Assembly (NCBI RefSeq): GCF_023065955.2
Contig: NW_026622841.1
Span: 15,014,501-15,078,500, forward strand
Source: Ursus arctos
Lineage: Eukaryota; Chordata; Mammalia; Carnivora; Ursidae
Reading direction: 5' to 3'
DNA length: 64,000 nucleotides
The notes below the pieces were generated by a model. It was not told where the DNA came from and did not search any database. It saw only the letters and a list, made by a program, of their open reading frames with translations. Every line of letters starts with the position of its first letter. Positions within the stretch are counted from its first letter, which is position 1. This document shows positions 1-38,649 of this stretch, in pieces. The translations under genes were made by a program, and so were the position numbers.

Positions 1-608
1 AGGTTAGTTAAGAACTTACAGTAGGTCTATGTGATAAATTACGTAAAACCGTGGTGATCCTCTTTATTTTAACATAGATCCTTAAGGTAAAGATGAAATA
101 TCCCCCTTCTTTGATATTCATTTGGACTTTTTTTCAGTATTATTGTTCATTGTCCTCTAATAAAATCTCACATTCTTGCTCAGATGATCTTTTGATAAGT
201 ATTTCAAATTTTGTAACACTTCTCCAACTACCTCTTCTATTGCTGTTAGGAATTGTGATTATTTATATTCTTGTCTTCTCCCCTACTAATCTTTCTTAGC
301 CAATTTAGGACTGGGATTCTGTCTAATTCATTTTATACCTCTAACTCTTATTGGAACACCTGCTATGCATTAGTTGATGAACGGATTAGGCAAAGAGTAG
401 GAAACTCAGCATATTGCATATTAAGCACTCAGTAAATATTTTCCAATTATATAAATTATGACTGGATTAATTTGCAAAATGACTGACACGTTGAGACTGA
501 GCTCATCTCTAGAGAAGTATTAAATTAATGGCTTGGGACCACATGACCACCATGTATAAGCCAATCAAACTAACCAGACACATTATTTAAAAGGCAATAT
601 TAAAATTA

Positions 609-614
<6 letters not shown>

Positions 615-652
<38 letters not shown>
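615..652. repeat. (AC)19 microsatellite at exon 14 donor
   Basis: An uninterrupted AC/GT run; in gene sense it is (GT)19 beginning at intron position +11 after GAD3 exon 14. Confidence 0.97.
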
Positions 653-654
<2 letters not shown>

Positions 655-662
655 ACATTTAC

Positions 663-27809
<27,147 letters not shown>

Positions 27810-28277
27810 GTTCTGTGAAAAAATACTATCTGCTTTCAAAGACTACCTGGGGCCAGAGCGTGCTTTTATGTGATGGAAAAGAACCTGAACATGAAAGGTT
27901 TGACCTGCTGTAACTTATAACATAGACTCTCTTCAAGCCCTTTTTATTGATGGCACAGAAATATGAAGCAATTTCATTATTTGTAAAAAGGGCAGGGAGA
28001 CAATGCTTTTATTTGTTTAGAGAATTAAATAAAAGACGATTGCAATGTATTTGTGTTTAAACATTACGGCTTTTTAAAAGTATGATTTCATGTCAAAAAA
28101 GGAATGGCTTCACCTTCCCTTGTGACAATTACAACTTTTATCAGCAGGGTGAAGTGTTAAGTACTTAACATTCTAGGATAGAAATGAAAAAATGCACAGG
28201 CATGTTAATGATACAGGTCACACACTTGTAACACAGGTATTACTTTTTGCCTTTGGATTGAAAACCTTAACATTTTA

Positions 28278-28473
28278 GGTTTTTTTAAAGATTTTATTTA
28301 TTTATTTGAGAGAGAGAAAGAGAGCGCACAAGCAGGGGAGAGAGGCAGAGGGAAAGGGAGAAGCAGGCGCCCCGCCAAGCAGGGAGCCCGATGCGAGAGT
28401 CGATCCCAGGACCCCAAGATCACGACCTGAGCTGAAGGCAGCCGCTTAACCGACTGAACCACCCAGATGCCTG
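28278..28473 (-). mobile_element. Can-SINE, reverse
   Basis: Reverse copy with a near-perfect 17-bp duplication aaaacc(t)ttaacatttta at 28261-28277 and 28474-28490 (one mismatch). Confidence 0.95.
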
Positions 28474-29124
28474 AAAACTTTAACATTTTAAATAATCCAA
28501 AAATACATAATGGTCATCACTTCTGAGCCTCATTTCCAAGTACACATTTTCTCCAGAATTAATCAAATGTCCACTTATCCCTTGAGATTTACAACTATTG
28601 AATAACGTGCTGATCAACATTATTTTTCTTTATTAAGCAAGTTTGAGCATGTTAATGAAAGAGTAAGAAAACACTGATGATTCACATAAGAAAATCACCT
28701 GGAATACATTATCCTCTATCCTAGGCTATTGTGTGCTATTTATAAAATGATTAAGTAACTCTTAATATATTCTAATAATAATGGAAAAAACATTGTGGTT
28801 TATCAAAAGCCATTTACAACTTCCAACCCAATTTGAGACAGTTACTGCAACTTTTTCCTCATTAAGGAGTCCACTTAGAGCCTGTAACAAACAAAAGTAT
28901 ACACATTTGATGATTTGAAAACCATTTCCCCCTTTCATTGCTTTCCAGTGGAATTGACTGATGATGGTAGAAGTGGACTAGATGTGGGAAAATAGAAAAA
29001 ATAAACCCAAGGAGTCCCCAGCTGTCTTTCCATTTCTTTCAATGCTCTGCAGAGCTACTTTGCTCTAATAGTGTCGTGACATCCATTAAGGAAGATTGTC
29101 CCATTATCTTCATCCTGCAAAGAT

Positions 29125-29400
29125 GAACCCTTCTCATGACTCCAAGTCTCGCCCTTGTCCCTGTCAATAAGCCCACCCACAAATGCCCACTGCGAACCCT
29201 TCTCATGACTCCAAGTCTCGCCCTTGTCCCTGTCAATAAGCCCACCCACAAATGCCCACTGCGAACCCTTCTCATGACTCCAAGTCTCGCCCTTGTCCCT
29301 GTCAATAAGCCCACCCACAAATGCCCACTGCGAACCCTTCTCATGACTCCAAGTCTCGCCCTTGTCCCTGTCAATAAGCCCACCCACAAATGCCCACTGC
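29125..29400. repeat. 69-bp minisatellite, four perfect copies
   Basis: Four head-to-tail, base-identical 69-bp units start at 29125, 29194, 29263 and 29332. Each begins gaacccttctcatgactcca and ends gcccactgc. Because 69 is a multiple of three, both strands stay open and give artificial 23-residue repeat ORFs. It lies just downstream (gene sense) of the promoter-like cluster. Confidence 0.95.
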
Positions 29401-29470
29401 TCGCGCAGTGCATCGTCCCTCACATTCCAAGCTCATCCCGGAAGCTCCTCACCCGCCCCTTCCTTTCTCA
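29390..29470 (-). promoter_or_regulatory. Promoter-like GC cluster facing GAD3
   Basis: On the minus strand a GC box (GGGGCGGG, 29452-29459), an ETS-type CTTCCGG (29438-29444) and a GC-rich dyad, CACTG-CGCGAG-CAGTG (around 29395-29409), lie within 70 bp in otherwise CpG-poor DNA, ~1.6 kb upstream of the predicted start exon. No TATA box is seen. This composition suits a TATA-less promoter for the minus-strand gene. It is inference; no transcript start is visible. Confidence 0.3.
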
Positions 29471-29959
29471 CACATAATAACCACCAGCAATCAATATTCA
29501 AGACTCAATCCCAATTCTGAGGAAATGGGTTTGAGCCATAAATTACTCTAGTTGTCACTCATTTTTTTCCCTTTCATGTCCTCACTGCTGGCAATCAGGC
29601 TTGTATTTGTAGACATGCTCAGCACAGAACCCTCCCCAGCCCAAGGGGAAATTAATGTTGTTGTTTGTTTCACCTTATCCTAATTGTATATGTTTGTAAA
29701 CACATAGAAATGGAAATTAAAACCCACACTTTGTCTCTACAAAGAATGTGAAAGCTTTCTTACATTACACGACATTATATGGGACTACAAAGGGGAAAAA
29801 GAGGACAATACTCCCCTCTTATGATTGGCAGAAATATTAACACCTATAGATTTCTTTCCCTGGATCCTTGCTGTATTTCGTACAGTGTTAAATATTTTTC
29901 ATATGTTGAATCTCCATAGAAGGTCTATGATTTTGGTATTGTCATTAGCTTGTTCTGTT

Positions 29960-30070
29960 TCATATGTCTCCTTACCTCAGTTCTGCCATCAATAAGGCGG
30001 GCATGGTACTAATACTTACTCAGGGCTTTGCGGTATCAAGAGATAATGCTTCTTAAGGTCTTCTAACAGT
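29960..30070 (+). repeat. MIR fragment
   Basis: cctcagttctgccatcaata ... gagataatgcttcttaagg is the MIR 3' half. It supplies good-looking minus-strand splice sites near 29980 and 30020, which is why an exon call here was rejected. Confidence 0.65.
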
Positions 30071-30394
30071 AATTCTTTATGTCACTCTTTTCTCTGGCAA
30101 TCCTGAAAGACAAAAACAAACAAAAAATAATTTTAAGAATGCCACTTGCTCTGACAAAAAGTGTGCACTGACTTGCCAACCACTATATGTTAAAGTCCTT
30201 TACTGACGCTTTCCTTATGCTACCTCTTACTCCTCATTTACAGAAATTTTCTGCATCTCAAAAGTAAGTTCATTCATTCTTTTTCTTACTTCCCCTCATT
30301 ATATTTTGTGAAATTTAATCTGTTTTAAATGCCTTTCTTCTTCCTTTCTTCTAATTCAAAGGTCACATTTAACACACATTTATCAAGTATTTCT

Positions 30395-30610
30395 TAGGTG
30401 TCAAGCTGTCTTCTAAGCTCAATTTGTATTAACTCATTGAATTCTCCCTGAAACCTTACAAATAACACTGCTGTTTGCCTTCTCCATTTTACAGATGAAG
30501 AACCTAAGGCACCGAGAATTCATGTTATTTGCTAAGACTCACATAGCTACTAATTGGCAGACCCAAGATTCAATCCCAGCCATTCTGGTTCTAGAATCTA
30601 CTCTCTTAAC
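30395..30610 (-). repeat. MIR, reverse
   Basis: cattttacagatgaagaacc, cacatagctactaattggca and gacccaagattcaatcccag are the reverse MIR core. Confidence 0.8.
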
Positions 30611-30791
30611 CCTATCCTGAATTCTATCTTAGAAGGTCCAACTCACATCTTAGTAGCTCCATAAATATGTTCTTATCTCCATCACTAAGCTGACGTGATC
30701 TTTATTTTTCTCTGAATTATCACAACAAATATTGGTCAATTTTTGTATAGTTTATTTGTCAGTTCAATGCATTTATTAGAAGTTGTGTCTT

Positions 30792-30892
30792 GGGGCACCC
30801 AGCTGGCTCAGTCAGTAGATCATGAGACTCTTGATCTTGCAGTTGTGAATTTAAGCCCCACGTTGGGTGTAGAGCTTACATTAAAGAAAAAC
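30792..30892 (+). mobile_element. Short tRNA-Lys-type SINE
   Basis: Only the tRNA-like head is present (gctggctcagtcagtagatc ... ttgtgaatttaagccccacg, A-box and B-box region) with a short A-rich tail and no CT-rich body. An older short subtype. Confidence 0.85.
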
Positions 30893-31606
30893 AAAAGAAG
30901 TTCTGTCTTGATGTGGGAGGGGAAGTACAAAATATACATTAAATATTGCCCTTAAAGAAGTTATAACTTGGCAGAAAAGTGAGTAATGGAGAGAAAAGTG
31001 TCATATTTTAATAATGGGAAAAGTGCTACATTTATAGTAAGGATGATAATCATAGATTCTAGAAGAGACATGGGACAGGGTGGTACAGGAAGGTGCCATC
31101 AAGGTGCTCTGCGAACATTTAGCAGGAGACGAACATGGAAGGCCTCTCTAAAGAGAACAACATGTGAGCTAAAACATGGAGGATAAGTATCATTTAACCA
31201 CATGTTGAAGGAAGAGAACATATTCAAGGAAGAATCAAACAAATCCACAAGATGTTGAGATGTCAATTGAAGAAATAAGAGAAAATCAGGGTAGAGAACA
31301 GCCCAGAAAACCAACAGGGAGACGTAATCCTGGGGATCTGGGAAGAGCGTGTGAATGTGTTTGGTGCTTATCCTTAGAGGAAAAGAAAACCAGAGAAGGC
31401 CTTGAGGTGTGCAGTGACGTGACTGTGGTTTCCGTATGGTTGTAGAAATAATGGTGAAGGGATGGTGGTTGAACATAGTAAGTGTATTAGTAAAACTCTG
31501 AGCAAGAGCTGTTTATCATCTGTGAGATTAACAGCTTATAGAACAGGAACATATGCCATCTGAGAAATTTTCCAAAGTGAATTCTAATTTAAATACATGA
31601 ATTTGA

Positions 31607-31787
31607 GGGGTGCCTGGTGGCTTAGTTGGTTAAAGGTCTGCCTTCTGCTCAGGCCATGATCCTGGAGTCCTGGGTTTGAGCCCACGTTGGGCTCCCTGCT
31701 CTGTGGGAAGTCTGCTTCTCTCTCTCTCTGCCCCTCCCTCTGCTTCTCTCACTCACTCTTTCTCAAATAAATAAATCTTTTAAAAAA
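31607..31787 (+). mobile_element. Can-SINE
   Basis: Head ggggtgcctggtggcttagt, CT-rich body and aaataaataaatctttt tail. Degenerate flanks atgaatttga / atggaattga. Confidence 0.93.
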
Positions 31788-32186
31788 TGCATGGAATTGA
31801 TCATGATGATGGCACTATATTATACAAATACATAAAATGATATAGAATTATAAGGGGGTAGAAAATTTCATTGAAACGAGAGATATAATAATGATAATAA
31901 TTTATAGGCATTGAGCCTTTGGTCTGAGACATGATCTGTTCTAAAAAAATGAGAATTAACTCATTTAGTCCTTCCCAAACTCTATGAAGTAGTTTATTAG
32001 TTAAAACAGTACATGGCTACTTTAACAGAAACCAAAATAGTGACTTAAGCCAATTAGAAGATTTATTGCTCTCCTACATACAAGTCTAAACTGGTAAATG
32101 GCTCGGGGCTGTTGTATTATTCTGTCCGTGAGGTCATCCAAAGACCAGGGTTCCTTCTATCTTGTGGCTCTCCAATCCACTAGACC

Positions 32187-32835
32187 AGTGCTCTCTTGAG
32201 AAATATACGTAAAGGACATATGTAATTTTTAATTTTCTATTAATCACATTTTAAAAAATAAAAAGAAACAGGTGAAATTAACTTTAAAAATTCATTCAAT
32301 TTAACCCACTATATCCAAAATATTATAATTCAAACATGCATTGCATCTCGATTGGATGTTAAGTGGATGTTTAATTACATGTTAGTTGGGAAATACTTGG
32401 TCCATATTTAGATTTCATAAAAGCTTCAGTTGAAAAAAAATAGATTAAAAAATAGATTAATTTATGTGTTTTTCAAACATACTTAAAAGTTCTTTGAGGG
32501 GCCCCTGGGTGGCTCAGTCCTTTAAGCAGCTGCCTTCAGCTTGGGTCATGATCTCGGGCTCCTGGGAACAAGCCCTGCCTCCGGCTCCCTGCTCAGTGGG
32601 AGGCTCTGCTTCTCCCTCTCCCTCTGCTCCACCCCCCAGCTTGTGCTCTCTCTCTCTTTCAAGTAAATAAATAAAAAATTTTTTAAAGAGTTCTTTGATA
32701 ACTAGAGTATAAATTTTTAAATTTAAATTCATTAAAACCAAATAAAATAAAAAATTCATCTCTTCAGTCACACTAACCACATTTTAAGTGCTGCACAGCC
32801 ACAAGAGGCTGGTAACCACTGACTGGACAGCTCGG
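32187..32835 (+). mobile_element. Old hAT-like DNA transposon remnant
   Basis: ccagtgctctcttgagaaat, catatgtaatttttaatttt, tttaacccactatatccaaa and cacagccacaagaggctggt are typical of a common non-autonomous mammalian hAT repeat (exact family not assigned). Split by the Can-SINE at 32498-32686. Confidence 0.55.
32498..32686 (+). mobile_element. Can-SINE inside older DNA transposon
   Basis: Head ggggcccctgggtggctcag and tail aaataaataaaaaatttttt. Flanked by agttctttga on both sides. It interrupts the hAT-like repeat at 32187-32835. Confidence 0.93.
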
Positions 32836-33214
32836 GTCAAAACTGTTGCTTTCACACACTTTTCATCCACAAAGCTAGCTTGTTAGCACTGTATCTGAAT
32901 TCTAAACCAAGGGATGGGGGAAAGGGAAATAAGAGAAATTAGACTATCGCTAGAGGTGTGATCTAGAACTAGTGCACGTCTTATTGGCAAGGACTTAGTC
33001 ACATGACCAGAGAGCGGCCATGGCCACACAGAGCTGCTGGGAGGTTAGCATAGAAATGATAGTCTCCTGCTGGATGGACATCTTCCCTGCTAACACTTTG
33101 TATAGAAGGGAGGGAAGAGGTGAGCAGAGAAGAGGAGATTTACCATTACTAATACAAAGATGAGACGGATATTGGGAAGCATTAATAATCCAGGCCATGC
33201 GCAGAGACTGCGGT

Positions 33215-33295
33215 ACTAATTTTCATATAAGGAAAGGGAGGCACACAAAGGTTATGCGCCTTGCCCACATTTGTGCATTTATTAGCTACTAAAGT
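33215..33295 (-). repeat. MIR fragment, reverse
   Basis: atataaggaaagggaggcac, ggttatgcgccttgcccaca and ttattagctact match reverse MIR. It lies close downstream of exon-like ORF B's donor. Confidence 0.55.
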
Positions 33296-33405
33296 TGAAA
33301 AAATTATATTTGGACCATGATATAAAAAATTTTTTGAATTACAACATGTTAAGCATGGAAGACTGTGAAAATTGTTACCTAATATTTTCTTCTTTCTTAA
33401 CTTAC

Positions 33406-33536
33406 CTATGTCGATACTCTAGAGACTTTAGATTGTATAAACTTTGAAGGTGAGAAAAAGTATAATTCAATTCCTTATACACTTTCACAGTGCTTAATAT
33501 CATGTAATGTTTCACACATTTATATGTGTTGTCACA
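33406..33536 (-). other. Exon-like ORF B (unknown)
   Basis: A 131-nt segment with acceptor TTTGGATATTACAG and donor GTAAGTTAAG, open in the frame CDNTYKCVKHYMILSTVKV ... YNLKSLEYRH, phase 0 to 2. Its entry phase fits the exit phase of the segment at 34491-34622. I recognise no family and no repeat. It could be an exon of a neighbouring gene, an alternative upstream exon of GAD3, or chance. Confidence 0.25.
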
Positions 33537-34490
33537 CTGTAATATCCAAAGAAGGGTTACATCATTCCTTTCACCTAGGTCATATTTATCAGCCTTTCTT
33601 TCCACATAATTTCTGATTATATGGGTTCAAAGAGAAAGACAAATTTAAAGATAGAGTAAACAGCTAAATTTGTGGGACAGAAAGACATAACTCTGTAAAC
33701 ACCCAGAGACACACTGATACGTGTTTACTTTGTAGGGTTTGACTTCATCTGTTTTCATAAGTCACTGATGTCTTCTGGGAAAATTTCTTTTCATCTCTGA
33801 GAAATTGTTTTTGACAATACCATGAAGCATGATATTCTAAATACACAAAGTACAGAGAAAATCACTCATGCTTTTATCTGGTCTTTTACATTCATGTGAT
33901 TCTTTCATCTTTCATTTCACCTTCATTTTCCCATAAGCACTTGTAAACTTACTGTTTATACATACCGAAAGAAGAAAAGATCACAATCATATAATATACT
34001 CGAAACGATATATTGTTCTTTGTACTTCCTGCGGATAACTACAGGATATCTTTCTTTTATTAGCTTGCTCTTTAAAGTTGAAAGAAAGAGTTTTGTTTTG
34101 TTTTTGTAGATCACCATTTGCATTATACAAATATATAATTCATTATACAGACACATAATTCTAACACAATATCCACAGTGTAGAAACCTACAGAAAACTT
34201 AAGAGAGTTTGCCCAACAAAGTACAAGTAGCAACTGTCAGGGCAGAGTTTTGACCCCAAAACTAGATCTTTGACCAAAAACTAGATCTTCCAACCTTAAT
34301 CTCTTCATTTTGCTAAAACAACATAACATACTAACTATTCTTGCCCATCTAGTGACTTAGTAAATAGATCCTGTGATGTTATCAAAATTTGAAATTGTTT
34401 TCAGATAATGTATGCTTTTACTTGAACATAAAATATTAATAAGTAAAGCAATACTGATTCGTTGCTTTCAACATTACTTCTTTCACTCAC

Positions 34491-34622
34491 CTGAGTTCGA
34501 TGAAGCCTTCCTAAATGGCTGTCTACATTGAGGGGATTGAACTGCCATTCATAACTCCACATTCTATTTGTTGACACATGTAATTCATATTTTTTCTCAG
34601 AAGTTCCACATTTTCTCCAAGC
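34491..34622 (-). other. Exon-like ORF A (unknown)
   Basis: A 132-nt (44-codon) segment with acceptor TCTTCATAATTCAG and strong donor CAG-GTGAGTG, phase 0 to 0. It reads AWRKCGTSEKKYELHVST, then NRMWSYEWQFNPLNVDSH and LGRLHRTQ. The composition is protein-like, with three Trp and balanced residues unlike translated AT-rich intron. A Can-SINE sits 23 bp upstream of the acceptor. No family is recognised. Confidence 0.3.
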
Positions 34623-34644
34623 CTGAATTATGAAGAATGATTTT

Positions 34645-34813
34645 TTTTAAAGATTTGCTTATTTATTTTAGAGAGAGAGAGAGAGAGTATGGGAACAGGT
34701 GGAGGGGCAAAGGGGGAGGGAGTGAAGCAGACTCCCTGCTGAGTACAGAGCCCAATGTGGGGCTCAATCCCACATGACCTGAGCTGAAACCAACTGAGCC
34801 AGCCAGGTGCCCC
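34645..34813 (-). mobile_element. Can-SINE, reverse, next to exon-like ORF A
   Basis: Reverse copy with target duplication aagaatgatttt at 34633-34644 and 34814-34825. Lies 23 bp upstream, in transcription sense, of the ORF A acceptor. Confidence 0.94.
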
Positions 34814-35049
34814 AAAGAATGATTTTAGAATATGGACTAATAGGGACAAATAATTCCAAGTTGAATCTCACAGGTTTTAGTATAATCTGGCCTGAACCAG
34901 ATCTATAACATCTACGTTAACTGACTCATAGCACCCTTGGAAAATCAACGCATACCTCGAGTTATTCCAGTTATGTAAACCATAAAACAGCTAACTAGTA
35001 CCTATCTCATTATGACTGTTGTTATTCAGAGACAACTTAATCCAATAAC

Positions 35050-36335
35050 TGAATGAAATATATATGGAACAACTGGCTATTAAACCAACCAACTTTTTTG
35101 GTATTTTTAAGAACTAAGGGTTATTAGTGTTTATCAGGTTATATAACCTGGAATCAATCAGTCCCTCCCAGCCTGGAACAAAAAATTCACAATGTCCAGC
35201 ATCCCATAAAAATTATAAAATATACAAAGAAGTAGAAAAAAAAATGTGACTTGCAACCAGGAAAAAAAATCAGTAAATAGAACCAGAAACAACAGAGATG
35301 TTGAAATTAACAGGTAAGGACTTCAAAAAACATCTGCTACAAATATATTCAAGGATTTGACAAAGACATGCACATAATGAAAAGATAAATGGAAACAATA
35401 AACTAAATTAAATAGAATTTCTAGGGGTGAAAAAAAACAACTGAAATGAAAAATTCACTAGCTTGGTCTAATAGAAGGTTAGAGGTTACAGGAAAAAAAG
35501 ATAAGACTAATGAATTTGGAGAAAGGGCAATAAAAATTATCCAAACTGAAGCACAAGGATAAAAAATCCTGAAAAAATATGACCAGAATCTAGTGATATG
35601 TGCAGCAAAATAATGCATTTTAATATATCCTTAGCTGGAGTTTCAGAAAGAGAGGAGATGCAGAAAAATATTTGAAGGAATAATGGCTAAAAAAATGTCC
35701 AAATTTGATCAACGTTATGAACACACAGATCCCAGAATGCTCTACAATCCAAGGTGAATAAACAGAAAGAAAGCCATACCAGAATACATATATCAAATTG
35801 CTGAAAGCAGTTATTTTAAAAAAATTTATAGCAGTCAACAAAAGATTCATTATGTACAGGGGACTAATGTTAATAATGACCAGACTTCTCATCAGAAATA
35901 CTGTCAGCAATGAAAAGACTTCCTTAGAGGAGCCTGGGTGGCTCAGTCAGTTAGGGTTCGACTCTTGGTTTCAGCTCAGGTCATGATCTCAGGGTCCTGA
36001 GATCAAGGCCTGTGTTGGTGGGCTCTGCACTCAGTGCGGAGTCTGCTTGAGATTCTCTCTCTCTCTCCCTCTGCCCCTCCCTCTACTTGTGTTATAAATA
36101 AATAAACAAATAGAAAAGACTTCTTTAAGGTACTGAAAGAAACCAAGCAGACACTAACTAGACACTAACTAGAATTTTGTGTCACATTCTCCATCACAAA
36201 CAAATGGGACTTTGTTGACAGTACTACAAGATACTTAATTAAGGATATTCTTCAGGGTAAAAAAAAAGATGAAAAGATTTTTCAAAAACTTGGCTCTACA
36301 CAAAGAATGAAGAGTGCTGAAAATGATAAATACGT
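35050..36335 (+). mobile_element. Old L1 ORF1-region remnant
   Basis: Sequence such as agtttcagaaagagaggaga, tgctgaaagcagttatttta and catcagaaatactgtcagca matches the 3' half of L1/HAL1 ORF1 by eye. Reading frames are broken; split by the Can-SINE at 35927-36112. Confidence 0.65.
35927..36112 (+). mobile_element. Can-SINE inside L1 remnant
   Basis: Head gaggagcctgggtggctcag, AAATA tail. Flanked by aaaagacttc(c/t)tta. It splits an L1 ORF1-region fragment. Confidence 0.93.
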
Positions 36336-36395
36336 GAGTAAAGGTATTTTTCTTATTTTAAGTTTTAAAAAACAATTCATTGTTTAAAGCAAAAA

Positions 36396-36540
36396 ATAGA
36401 TATATGTGTATATATATACATATACACACACATATATAATGTATATACATACACACACATATGTGCGCGTGCGCGCACACACACACACATATATATATAT
36501 TTATTTATTTATTTATTTATTTAATTATTTAATTATTTTC
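36396..36540. repeat. Alternating purine-pyrimidine tract, then (TTTA)n
   Basis: About 100 bp of TA/CA/CG dinucleotides with a GC-rich core gtgcgcgtgcgcgcacac near 36463-36480, followed by TTTA units. Confidence 0.92.
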
Positions 36541-36999
36541 CTCAGGTGCAACAGAGAAAACCTGTAATATAAGAACGTAAGGGCAAGGAGTACTTGTTGG
36601 ATTTGACAGTATAAAGAATATTGGTTGTCCTTGCCAAACAAGTGTCAATGAAATATTGAGAACAGAAACCATTCTGGTGGGTTGACAAGTGAATGGTGGT
36701 ATGGTTTTTATTTTGGTCTTGGAAAGGAGGAGTAGTTTTATAAAATAAAGATATTAATGTTAATATGTATGATAGTTAATATAACTATTATTTTAAAGTA
36801 AGTTGATAAATATTTTTAACTTTACCAATTTTAATTTACAATATTTCTAATACAGCCAAAATTATTAGTTATACCCCAGATAAAACAAATTCTTTGGGTT
36901 TTCTTTGAGATTTTCAGTAATTTTTAAGCATAAAAAGGGATTCTGAGACCAAAAGTTTTAAAACTACCATGTTATGAAATGCTGCCTTTATAAGCATAG

Positions 37000-38640
37000 A
37001 TGTTGTAGATACAAAATTATTCTTAAGTAGAAAATAAGATTCCAATGGTATTGTCTTATTGAAAAGAAAGCAATAAGTAAAATGCTTTTTCTTATGGTGC
37101 CTTATTATTCATTTTTAATGATATATAGGTATGACAACTATGCCTAGTGTTTGCATTTGAATCTCAAATGATCATTACTGAATACAAGAGGGAAAAAAAT
37201 AACATCTGGATATCACAAAATAAACCAATAACACAAATTGGCTCATGAATATTTAATTCGCACATTAATTCACCTACTGAGAAGGAAGACTAGCAAAACA
37301 AATGAATAAACTCATAAATATTCCTTGAATTATTTATCTATTTGATCTTTTGTAGTGTATTATGCAAAAATTTTGCTTCTTAAATAAATGACATTTGAAT
37401 AGTTGAAAAAAATGCTCTCTCATTATAATCACTGGACACTGCTATGCTAATAAAAGCAAAGATGAAAGATAGAGATTTACACAATTGAAAACCATTTGAA
37501 AATGAGATATTAGTTGGACTCCTGTCATATTAGGAAACTTTAAAACTGAAAGAGATGGCGATGCTTAACTAGGAAAGAGCAGAGCATAGTACATTATCTC
37601 TCGTCTCTTCAGTTTTTTGGGAGTGAGGCAGAGTTCTATCTACCCATTCACACTCATTCACTTAGCCTCCTGTGTGCTCTGTATACACCAGATGATCGGG
37701 TCTTGTGTATCTGTCCAAAATACATTTATTCCTTGTGAAAGTTACTCTCATAAATTAAAGGTTAAGCTCTGTGAAAACTGCTAACTCAAATTTGCATGCC
37801 TTCCTCAAATTTCCTTTATTATTTGAGTCCTATTTATTCCTATGTCCCTTCTGTCCTTCTTAATACCTTAAGAGGAAATAATTTTGTTTCCTCAGTATTA
37901 ACATGGAGTATTTTAAGTTTTATTCTGTTTTTACCTTAAAGTGCTTATGAAATATCTTGGACTATACTTATTTACATGCATTTTACGTCATTGACTACAT
38001 TATCAGTTCCTTGAAGTAAACCAGCATTGTGTCTTATCCACCTTTGTGCCTTACTCAGCTCTGTCTGTATCGATCTGGTGCACAGCAAAGAACTTAGTAG
38101 ATGGCTATTTCGTGTTAAAACAAATTAAACACCCTCAGCAAGGTCTATCAGCTCAGCTCAACTCGCCTGCTGTGAGGGCCAAAAAATACACCTGACCCAG
38201 AGAAAGTCAAGTGGCAAGAGTACCATCGTCATATTTTGTATTATTATTGAAAAAGAATGAAAGAATACCTTCCTTCCTATTGCAAACGAAAAAAATATAA
38301 AATCTATGTTCTTAAATCTTGGGATAAATACTAAATACAGTCTTTTATTTTTTCCCTCTAAATTATGTCAAAGCGCTAATTACTAAGTACTAGGCTATAT
38401 GGAGAGATGAAGTGTTAGAGACGCGACCTAGAGCTCAGACACCTACGGCATGTGCAATCAAGGCGCACTTTGAGGAGTCAACTTCTAATCACAAATTTGT
38501 CTCATTCATCTTCTACGTTGCCAACGATATCTCGTAACTGAATTTCTTCTCTATGCTCTTGTTTTCTTCTCATCCTACAAACCACAGCCAAGTGAGTGTT
38601 ACTTACATGCCTGCATTGATTTAGTCAAACGACCTCTACT
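37000..38640. other. Unassigned AT-rich sequence
   Basis: No ORF of note, no recognised repeat apart from weak L2/MIR-like wording near 38010-38110 (gtgccttactcagctctgtc). Confidence 0.4.
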
Positions 38641-38649
38641 GATGCATCG

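Noticed and set aside
1..610. Search for the final GAD exons (VAPKIK-like and NFFRMV-like) at the left edge
   Set aside because: No reverse-strand match was seen; they must lie beyond the window.
29039..29477. Repeat-protein ORFs of 113-124 codons on both strands
   Set aside because: They arise because the 69-bp minisatellite unit is a multiple of three; frames remain open on both strands simultaneously, with no splice or start support.
30020..30102. Exon-like segment with excellent acceptor (TTTGTCTTTCAG) and donor (GTAAGTATT), minus strand
   Set aside because: All three frames contain stops and the sequence is mostly a MIR fragment supplying the splice-like sites. A noncoding 5' exon is not excluded.
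35421..35910. Hydrophobic minus-strand ORFs (65 and 96 codons) resembling membrane proteins
   Set aside because: They are antisense to an old L1 ORF1 fragment; T-rich antisense gives hydrophobic residues.
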